Shown here: piece after piece, positions 8,099 through 14,290 of the stretch | Layout of the letters: every line of letters begins with the position of its first letter | Numbering within the stretch: position 1 is the stretch's first letter | DNA from: Clostridia bacterium | GTDB taxonomy: Bacteria; Bacillota; Clostridia; Oscillospirales; Acutalibacteraceae | Direction of reading: 5' to 3' | Assembly (NCBI GenBank): GCA_900768075.1 | Contig: CAAGBN010000056.1 | Span: forward strand, 1 to 44,647 | DNA length: 44,647 bases | The notes under the pieces: model-generated | What the model saw: the letters and a program-made list of their open reading frames with translations, nothing else | Databases searched by the model: none | What the model was told of the DNA's origin: nothing | Position numbers and translations under genes: made by a program

Positions 8099-9016
8099 TT
8101 ATTCTTTCTTCTTTTCGGGAAGCTGAGCAACTATTATAGCCGCAAACATCAATATACAGCCGAGAGTTTCTCTTGCTGTGGGCACCTGAGACAGCACTAT
8201 CATAGCAGTCAGTACACCGAATACGCTTTCAAGAGACATAATCATTGTGGCAATGGTAGGCTCGGTTTTCTGCTGACCTAAAATCTGCAGAGTAAATGCA
8301 ACACCGCTTGACATTATACCTGAGTATGCAATAGAGGGTGCCGCCGCCTTGAGAGCTTCGAGGCTTGTTTCTTCAAAAAGAAGTGCAGGAATGCAAGTGA
8401 TTACACCTGCAATAAAAAACTGCAGTGATGAAAGACGTATGCCGTCAAGCTTAGGTGAAACCTTGTCAATAACAAGTATATGCACTGCATAACAAGCGGC
8501 ACAGGCTAAAACATAAAGGTCTGAGCCCTGCACCTTACCACCGTCTTTGACACAAAGCAGATAGAGAGCAACAACTGATACACCTACACAGACCCAGACT
8601 ATGGGTCTGATTTTTTTGCCTATAACCACAGAAAAAATGGGTACGAGGAGAATATATAAGGCTGTGATAAATGCCGCCATACCGGGAGCAGTACCGCCGT
8701 CAATTCCCAACTGCTGAAGATTTGATGCCGCACAAAGCACAACACCGCATACAGTGCCGCCGAAAAGCAGATATTTATAATCCGCCTTGGTCATTTTCTT
8801 GTATTCCTGAGGCTTAGACTTTTTCTTTGCCGTATCCATAACAAAGATAACAGGCAGAAGAGCCACTGAGCCAAGAAGACTTCTGATAGCAATAAATGTG
8901 AATGGGCCGACAAACTCTGCACCTGCTGTCTGAGCAACAAAGGAGCTACCCCATATTACAGCTGCAAGAGCAAGGAATATTGAACCGATTAAGCTGTTTT
9001 TTCTTGTCTGAGTCAT
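8099..9016 (-). CDS. EamA-family (DMT) transporter
   Basis: A 305-residue integral membrane protein with about ten hydrophobic segments in two EamA repeats (roughly 12-150 and 165-300). The N-terminal signature (ALAAVIWGSSFVAQ) and the motif IRSLLGS are typical of drug/metabolite transporters. The substrate cannot be told from sequence; members export amino acids, purines or other metabolites. AAGGACGG precedes the ATG. It starts 12 bases after the DUF554 gene and probably shares its promoter at 9786-9815. Confidence 0.9.
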   Translation of the reverse strand: MTQTRKNSLIGSIFLALAAVIWGSSFVAQTAGAEFVGPFTFIAIRSLLGSVALLPVIFVMDTAKKKSKPQEYKKMTKADYKYLLFGGTVCGVVLCAASNLQQLGIDGGTAPGMAAFITALYILLVPIFSVVIGKKIRPIVWVCVGVSVVALYLLCVKDGGKVQGSDLYVLACAACYAVHILVIDKVSPKLDGIRLSSLQFFIAGVITCIPALLFEETSLEALKAAAPSIAYSGIMSSGVAFTLQILGQQKTEPTIATMIMSLESVFGVLTAMIVLSQVPTARETLGCILMFAAIIVAQLPEKKKE

Positions 9017-9028
9017 TTTTACCGTCCT

Positions 9029-9754
9029 TTACGCCAATGCTGGAATATATTTGCCTAAAAACTGAAAAAGATAACAAACAAAGGGTGCAAGTATCAGTGC
9101 AGGGAAATAGTTTGCCACCTTGAACTTTGAAAGTCCTGTAAGATTAAGTCCGAGAGCTAAAATCATAAGCGAGCCTACACAGGTGATTTCTGCTACAGCA
9201 CTGTCACTGAGCAAGGGCTCAAGAAAGCCTGCGAGAAGCACTATACCGCCCTGAAAAACGAAAACAAATATAGCGGCAAAAATTACACCGATACCAAGAG
9301 AGGCAGACAGCATACAGGATGAAAACAAGTCAAGTATACTCTTTGTGAATATAGTTGTATGCTCGCCCTTGAGACCTGATTCAAGTGAGCCGATTATTGT
9401 CATAGCACCAACACAGAATAAGAGACTTGCTGTTACAAAGCCCTCTGCTATGCTGACCTTATCCGAGTCGCCCTTTTTAAGCTTCTTTGAAAGGTATTCG
9501 CCTGCGCCGTTGAGCTTGCCGTCTATATCGGCAGCTGTACCGATAATGGCACCTATAACCATAGAGATGATTGCAACAAGAACATTTTCACCCTTAAGCA
9601 TACCCTGAATACCGATAAGCACAGTGCAAAGTCCTATGCCCGTCATAACAGCATCGGTATATTTTTTTGATATGCCCTTTTTAAAAATCAATCCTACAGT
9701 ACTGCCTATAAGCACAGTCGCAACATTGACCAATACACCAATCAAATTTAACAT
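9029..9754 (-). CDS. DUF554 family membrane protein (YdfK-like)
   Basis: A 241-residue membrane protein with about seven hydrophobic segments and the conserved DUF554 features: an N-terminal GVLVNVATVLIGSTVGLIF segment, GIGLCTVLIGIQG, and SLLFCVGAMTIIGSLESG. Its role is not established; a transport function is assumed. An in-frame ATG at 9805 exists but falls upstream of the predicted promoter's -10 box, so the ATG at 9754, about 30 bases after the predicted transcription start, is chosen. It is followed at 12 bases by the EamA transporter gene. Confidence 0.88.
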   Translation of the reverse strand: MLNLIGVLVNVATVLIGSTVGLIFKKGISKKYTDAVMTGIGLCTVLIGIQGMLKGENVLVAIISMVIGAIIGTAADIDGKLNGAGEYLSKKLKKGDSDKVSIAEGFVTASLLFCVGAMTIIGSLESGLKGEHTTIFTKSILDLFSSCMLSASLGIGVIFAAIFVFVFQGGIVLLAGFLEPLLSDSAVAEITCVGSLMILALGLNLTGLSKFKVANYFPALILAPFVCYLFQFLGKYIPALA

Positions 9755-9785
9755 CTTCTTTCTTAAACAAACAAAAGTTGCAGTG

Positions 9786-9815
9786 ATTATATCACAACAG
9801 CACATACAATATCAA
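9786..9815 (-). promoter_or_regulatory. Sigma-A promoter of the DUF554-EamA unit
   Basis: On the minus strand TTGATA (9810-9815) and a perfect TATAAT (9786-9791) are 18 bases apart. It decides the start of the DUF554 gene in favour of 9754. Confidence 0.7.
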
Positions 9816-9833
9816 TAGTAACTTTAAATATCT

Positions 9834-9877
9834 GTCGCCACTTTGCGACTTTTTTCGGATTGCAGATACTATATAAT
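9834..9877 (+). promoter_or_regulatory. Candidate spoIIE promoter region with GTCGC inverted repeat
   Basis: A perfect TATAAT lies at 9872-9877. The best -35 match, TTGCGA, is at 9843-9848, a spacing of 23 bases. An inverted repeat GTCGC-N6-GCGAC (9834-9849) overlaps it and is distantly like Spo0A boxes (core TGTCGAA). In B. subtilis spoIIE is known to use an over-long spacer with Spo0A boxes near -35, so the layout is comparable, but the boxes here are imperfect. Confidence 0.4.
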
Positions 9878-9908
9878 GTCACCGAATAAGCGGAAAGGCA
9901 GATTGAAT

Positions 9909-12233
9909 ATGAAAACCAAAATCAAGGATATCTATCCTAATATAAACGAAGACTTTTACGGCATTGACTCTCAGACCAAGGAAAAAGGTACAGCCTATTA
10001 TTTAAGGTTTGCACTTTTTGCCTTTGCAGGCTTTTGCTTCTCACAGCTTGAGGCCCTCGGTGATATGTCACCCTTTACCGTATCTTTTTTGTCGGCTATA
10101 AAATTTGACTACTGCTTCGGTACATTTACAACGGCCGCTATCGGATATTTTCTGTCAAAAAGCTGGCAGACAGCCACAAGGTACACTGTCGTGTCCTTTC
10201 TTATGTGCCTTGTAAGGCTTCTGATAAGCCGTCGCTTCCCTCATAAGGATTACGGTAGGATAAACTATATTGCAGCTTTCCTGTGCTCCGGAGTTACGGG
10301 CATCTTATATATCGCAATAACAGGCTTTAATTATGTCAGTTTATTTATGGTGCTGTGTGAGAGCTTTCTTTCTCTTTGCGCAAGTGTTTTCTTTATCAGG
10401 TCTGCAAAAACACCTGTATTCAAAACAGGTATCAGTGCTCTGAGTATCAAGGACTCCTCGAGCCTCGTGCTGTCATTGTGTATATTTCTTATGTGTATGT
10501 CAGGCTTCAGCATAGAGGGACTTTCGCCTGCAAGGATACTCTCCTGTCTTGGCGTTATGTTCATATCTTTTTATAAGGGCACTGCGGCAGGCAGTGTTGC
10601 AGGTATATGTATCGGTGCTTCTCTTTGCATAGACAGAAATTTCAGATATTTATTCCCCTGCTATGCTCTGTCAGGTCTTGTTTCAGGTCTGTGCTCACCC
10701 TTGGGTCAGATAATAACTGCCTTGTCCTTCGGTATAAGCTACAGCATTATAAGTCTCACTGACGGCACAGACAGCAATGTGATTATCAGCCTTGTAGAGG
10801 TGGCTATTGCCTCTGCGGCTTTTATGATAGTACCCTCTAAATGGATAACCTCTTTAGGCGACACACTGAAAAAAAGCGGCATTGCCCCCGATAACCCCGT
10901 CACCCGTCAGGTATCGGAAAATCTGCACTCGGCAGCTGAAAATATATATCAGGTATCGGATATCATCGGCAAGGTCAGCGACAAGCTTGACGGCATTATA
11001 AACCCTGAGGTCAACAGACTTTTTGCCAATTTACAGCAAAGCGTTTGTGTCGGCTGTGAAAATAAAAGCAGATGCTGGAATAAAATGTTTGATTCAACGG
11101 CAAGCGACATTCTTGCTATCAGCGGTATAGAAAAAAGAGGCAAAGGTCAGCTACCTCTTGAAAAAAGATGCACAAGGCAGGATTTTCTCACAAAAGCAAT
11201 AGAAGAAAACCGCTTCGAATATGCAAATAATATGGCAGTGAAAATGAAAATACGCGAAATGCGCAAGGTGCTGACAGACCAATTCAGCAGTATGGGTGAT
11301 TTTCTGAATGAAACAGCAGAAAAGGTTGCCGAAAGCAAAATAGAGGATACGGCACGCTCTTCAGCGCTTAAAATTGCTCTGCAGGATTCGGGAATATATA
11401 CCGACGCTCTCAATTACTACACAGACAAAGACGGCAGAGTCACCGTAGAAATAAGTATAATTGATCTGCCCTTTGAAATTGACAGAAGCAAGCTAAGGCA
11501 TATAATCGAATTCATATCAAAACGTCATTTTGCTGACGCTGAAATCAATGTCGGCAAGGTAAAAACCACCATAACCTTTCAGGAAAAATATCTCTATGAT
11601 GTTCAGTTCGGTTGTTGTCAGAAGCCTCTTAACAACAAAGGCTTCTGCGGTGACAGTGTAAGCTTTGTCTCCTGCGCAGAGGGTGTGAAAACCGCCATTG
11701 TAAGCGACGGCATGGGTACAGGCTCACGAGCTGCCATAGACAGCACTCTGACCTGCTCTGTTATAGAAAAGCTGTTGTCAGGAGGCTTTTCCGTAGAGGG
11801 CGCTGTCAGAGCCGTCAACTCTGCTATGATAATGAAATCTACCGATGAATCAATTTCAACAGTAGATGCAGTCAGTATAAATCTTTATACAGCCACTGCC
11901 GACTTTTATAAATCGGGTGCCGCCATAAGCTTTATAAGAAGCGGCAACGAAATATATATCATCCGTGAGGAATCTCTCCCTCTCGGCATCATCCGTAACG
12001 TCACCCCTGCCCACAGACAGATTGTACTCTCTCCCGGAGATATTGTTCTAATGGTATCTGACGGAGTGACCGGTGAAGACTGTGGCTGGATAAATGATGA
12101 GCTTCTTTCCTGGAGCACTAATAATATGGAAGACCTTGCAGGGCACATATGCTCTCTTGCGGCATTGAGAAGCAACGAGGAGACCCGTGATGATATAACA
12201 GCCGTAGCGCTGAAAATCAGCAAAACACAATAA
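9909..12233 (+). CDS. spoIIE: Stage II sporulation protein E, PP2C-type phosphatase
   Basis: SpoIIE dephosphorylates the anti-anti-sigma factor SpoIIAA and so activates sigma-F in the forespore. The product is 774 residues from the ATG at 9909. After a short cytoplasmic N-terminus come about ten membrane segments (roughly 30-310), a central regulatory region (about 330-560) with a Cys-rich CVGCENKSRCW patch, and a PP2C phosphatase domain at about 570-774. Metal-binding Asp motifs SDGMGTGS (near 600) and SDGVTGED (near 718) are intact. An in-frame ATG at 9843 overlaps the predicted promoter; GGAAAGG ahead of 9909 supports the later start. It is a single gene ended by a strong terminator. Confidence 0.95.
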   Translation: MKTKIKDIYPNINEDFYGIDSQTKEKGTAYYLRFALFAFAGFCFSQLEALGDMSPFTVSFLSAIKFDYCFGTFTTAAIGYFLSKSWQTATRYTVVSFLMCLVRLLISRRFPHKDYGRINYIAAFLCSGVTGILYIAITGFNYVSLFMVLCESFLSLCASVFFIRSAKTPVFKTGISALSIKDSSSLVLSLCIFLMCMSGFSIEGLSPARILSCLGVMFISFYKGTAAGSVAGICIGASLCIDRNFRYLFPCYALSGLVSGLCSPLGQIITALSFGISYSIISLTDGTDSNVIISLVEVAIASAAFMIVPSKWITSLGDTLKKSGIAPDNPVTRQVSENLHSAAENIYQVSDIIGKVSDKLDGIINPEVNRLFANLQQSVCVGCENKSRCWNKMFDSTASDILAISGIEKRGKGQLPLEKRCTRQDFLTKAIEENRFEYANNMAVKMKIREMRKVLTDQFSSMGDFLNETAEKVAESKIEDTARSSALKIALQDSGIYTDALNYYTDKDGRVTVEISIIDLPFEIDRSKLRHIIEFISKRHFADAEINVGKVKTTITFQEKYLYDVQFGCCQKPLNNKGFCGDSVSFVSCAEGVKTAIVSDGMGTGSRAAIDSTLTCSVIEKLLSGGFSVEGAVRAVNSAMIMKSTDESISTVDAVSINLYTATADFYKSGAAISFIRSGNEIYIIREESLPLGIIRNVTPAHRQIVLSPGDIVLMVSDGVTGEDCGWINDELLSWSTNNMEDLAGHICSLAALRSNEETRDDITAVALKISKTQ

Positions 12234-12242
12234 AGGCATATA

Positions 12243-12281
12243 AAAAGGACTCCACATCTGTGAAGTCCTTTTGTTTTCTTT
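12243..12281. terminator. Bidirectional terminator between spoIIE and the 35-residue peptide gene
   Basis: A 9-bp stem AAAAGGACT / AGTCCTTTT (12243-12251 and 12264-12272), extended by an inner CACA/TGTG pairing, is followed by a T-rich run on both strands. It would end spoIIE on the plus strand and the small gene on the minus strand. Confidence 0.85.
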
Positions 12282-12286
12282 GTTAA

Positions 12287-12394
12287 TTATACAGTAGCTT
12301 CTGTTTCTTCCTTCTTGTTAAAAAGGCTTGTTAAAAATTCAATAATAACGGGGAAGATATTAGAGAGCATTTCAATAACTTCTCTGATTGACAT
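12287..12394 (-). CDS. 35-residue amphipathic peptide gene
   Basis: A short ORF with complete expression signals: AAAGGAG 9 bases before the ATG at 12394, a consensus-like promoter just upstream (12427-12455), and a terminator 15 bases past the stop. The peptide begins MSIREVIEMLSNIFPVIIEF and ends in a charged tail (NKKEETEATV). Residues 4-26 alternate hydrophobic and polar positions as in an amphipathic helix with many Ile, Leu and Phe, suggesting membrane-surface binding. I do not recognise a family. Its place between convergent spoIIE and a codirectional symporter gives no function. A small RNA with an accidental ORF is possible, but the ribosome site argues for translation. Confidence 0.65.
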   Translation of the reverse strand: MSIREVIEMLSNIFPVIIEFLTSLFNKKEETEATV

Positions 12395-12426
12395 AATACA
12401 TTCTCCTTTCTTGTGTTATCAGTTAA

Positions 12427-12455
12427 ATAATACCATATCGAGCTTTAAAAATCAA
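12427..12455 (-). promoter_or_regulatory. Promoter of the 35-residue peptide gene
   Basis: On the minus strand TTGATT (12450-12455) and TATTAT (12427-12432) are separated by exactly 17 bases. The start would give a leader of about 25 bases. Confidence 0.65.
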
Positions 12456-12479
12456 TATTATAAGGCTTCAATATTTGAT
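12446..12479 (-). terminator. Weak AT-rich terminator of the GPH symporter gene
   Basis: On the minus strand an AT-rich stem (arms 12470-12479 and 12451-12459, one bulge) is followed by TTTTT. It overlaps the -35 box of the next small gene. Stability is low, so partial read-through is likely. Confidence 0.4.
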
Positions 12480-12496
12480 ATTTTCATTTCTGTGAC

Positions 12497-14017
12497 TCAT
12501 TCAGCCTTTGCCATTTCAGCCTCTGCAGCTGCTCTCTTTTCTCTGAGCTGTCTTTCAACCTCTTCAATATGACCCTGATCGTCCTTGAGGAAGAGAATAA
12601 CGATAAGATAAAGAGCTGAACCGATTGCGGGGCCTAAAATAAACTGATGCCAACGGTACTTAAGGAAACGGGGAGCTGTCTGTGCACGGACAAGAGCTGA
12701 GCCTTCAAGTCTTTTGCCTGCAACTGTAATATTTTCCTGGAAGCCCATAAACTTAAGCATATAGCCCTGAATGAACTTGGGAATAGCACCTGTGAACTTT
12801 GAAACAAAGTTCTGCATTGAGAATGAAATAGCCTCTGTTCTTTCGCCTGTCTTGAGCTCCATTTCATCAACTGCATTTGTAAGAAGTGAACGGTGAGCGA
12901 TATCCTTCATATTGGTGAGAATCTGTGCTGAGCCTAAAACGCCCATTACCATAAACAGTGCACCGATATTCTTATATCTCTCATTTGTACCGATACCAAA
13001 TGCAATAAGTCTTGCAATAATGGTTATCACCTCTGAATATACAAGAAGCTTCTTGTTACCGCCTATTTTCTTAATGATGGGCACTGCAAAGAAGTTGACA
13101 AATGCACCTGGGATACCCATTATATAGCCGTAAGCAATCTGTGCTGTACCGCCTGTGATTTCAGCGCCGAAAACATTATAGGAAACGCCTTCGCTCTCGA
13201 AGAAATATTCCCAGGGAAGTGTGAGTGAAAGACACTGTACTGCTCTTGCAAGACAGACAATAATAAGTGTCTTGTTGTATCTCAGGTTTGCGATAGTCTT
13301 AAACATTGCTTTGATTTTCTCAGCAGTAGGAATATCTTCCTGAGCATTGAAATCAACAACCTTTTCCTTCATACGGTAAGCAAACATTGAAATAAGCATA
13401 CCGCCCATACCGAAAATGCAGGCAAAGAAGAGATATGTATGCTTCTCGCTCATTACCTCGCCACGTACAAACATATCCTTGAACATGGGGAAAAGACCTG
13501 CAATAGTACCACCGAGACCTGCACCGATACTTATCCACTGTGTGACTCGTCTTCGCTCATCGGAGCTCGGGCTCGACAGCGACGCCATACCCCAGATAGC
13601 GATATCCTGGAATGAATAGAAGGTATCGAAAAGCAAGTAAAGAACAAGCACATAAGCTATAGTCTGATTTGTAGTAAGACCAAGATCCACAAACATCAAT
13701 GTAACAAGTATACCGATAATAGCAGGAGTCCACAGCAGGAAAGGACGAAGCTTGTAGCCCGGCTTGTGTTTTCTGTGGTCCATAAGCGCACCGAAAAGAG
13801 GGTCGTTGATAGCATCCCACATAGTGCTGACACCTGTGATGATACCTGTTTTCTCAGCAGGGATACCGAGAACGGTATTCAGGAAAACGAAAAGTCTGCT
13901 TGACACGAGGCTGTATGCCATATTCTGACCTACAAGACCTGCAGCATGAGAAAGCAGTCGGGTGTTGGATACCCTGGTTTCGCTTTCTGTGTTGTCAAAA
14001 AGGAAAAACTTCTTCAT
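12497..14017 (-). CDS. GPH-family sugar:cation symporter (MelB-like MFS)
   Basis: A 506-residue, 12-segment transporter of the glycoside-pentoside-hexuronide family, which imports sugars with Na+ or H+. Family features are seen near the N-terminus: GLVGQNMAYSLVSSRLFVF, then STMWDAINDPLFGALMDH (about residues 64-82), which carries the conserved Asp residues of the cation site, followed by KLRPFLLW. The C-terminus is a charged Glu/Arg/Ala-rich helix. The sugar cannot be predicted because no catabolic genes adjoin it. AAAGGATG precedes the ATG and a good promoter lies 32 bases further up. Confidence 0.92.
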   Translation of the reverse strand: MKKFFLFDNTESETRVSNTRLLSHAAGLVGQNMAYSLVSSRLFVFLNTVLGIPAEKTGIITGVSTMWDAINDPLFGALMDHRKHKPGYKLRPFLLWTPAIIGILVTLMFVDLGLTTNQTIAYVLVLYLLFDTFYSFQDIAIWGMASLSSPSSDERRRVTQWISIGAGLGGTIAGLFPMFKDMFVRGEVMSEKHTYLFFACIFGMGGMLISMFAYRMKEKVVDFNAQEDIPTAEKIKAMFKTIANLRYNKTLIIVCLARAVQCLSLTLPWEYFFESEGVSYNVFGAEITGGTAQIAYGYIMGIPGAFVNFFAVPIIKKIGGNKKLLVYSEVITIIARLIAFGIGTNERYKNIGALFMVMGVLGSAQILTNMKDIAHRSLLTNAVDEMELKTGERTEAISFSMQNFVSKFTGAIPKFIQGYMLKFMGFQENITVAGKRLEGSALVRAQTAPRFLKYRWHQFILGPAIGSALYLIVILFLKDDQGHIEEVERQLREKRAAAEAEMAKAE

Positions 14018-14048
14018 ATTTTCATCCTTTCGTATATGTATTTATATA

Positions 14049-14077
14049 AGTATACAATAGCTTTTTATAAAAATCAA
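14049..14077 (-). promoter_or_regulatory. Sigma-A promoter of the GPH symporter
   Basis: On the minus strand TTGATT (14072-14077) and TATACT (14049-14054) are 17 bases apart, giving a leader of about 25 bases. No operator is obvious. Confidence 0.65.
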
Positions 14078-14140
14078 TAAAAATCCGACTTTTTGCACAT
14101 ATATTTTGTAAATTTTACATAACATCAGGTCGGTGCCTGA

Positions 14141-14230
14141 GGTGGGAGGCGGCTGCGCAAAATCGCGGAGCGATTTTTGTGCGGCCACTTCGTGGCCGCA
14201 CCGCCGAACGAAGTTCGGCAGCGCAGCCGC
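14141..14230 (+). repeat. Cloverleaf repeat element, copy 1
   Basis: After the conserved flank GAGGTGGG, a perfect 10-bp outer stem (14149-14158 with 14221-14230) encloses three perfect hairpins: arm 1 AAAATCGC/GCGATTTT (14159-14177), arm 2 a 10-bp GC-rich stem (14179-14201), arm 3 GCCGAAC/GTTCGGC (14203-14219). Only single bases at 14178, 14202 and 14220 are unpaired at the junction. A second copy with the same arm order is at 30545-30633 on the other strand. The element lies between the terminator of the ATPase-FtsX gene and the symporter promoter. It is not a tRNA: no T-loop, acceptor CCA or anticodon features. Confidence 0.85.
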
Positions 14231-14251
14231 GGGCCAACCGATTGCACAGAG

Positions 14252-14283
14252 TAAAATATCGCCCCGTTCAGACGAACGGGGCG
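14252..14283 (-). terminator. Terminator of the MarR-exported protein-ABC operon
   Basis: On the minus strand a perfect 10-bp stem CGCCCCGTTC / GAACGGGGCG (14274-14283 and 14260-14269) with a 4-base loop is followed by ATATTTTA. It starts 8 bases after the stop codon at 14291. Confidence 0.75.
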
Positions 14284-14290
14284 AACAGCA

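Noticed and set aside
9843..9908. Upstream in-frame extension of SpoIIE
   Set aside because: The earlier ATG overlaps the -35/-10 region and lacks a ribosome site; the ATG at 9909 has GGAAAGG ahead of it.
14149..14230. tRNA gene, suggested by the cloverleaf shape
   Set aside because: Three perfect hairpins with 3-base loops and no T-loop, D-loop or anticodon-type loop sequence; the second copy keeps the shape with different sequence.
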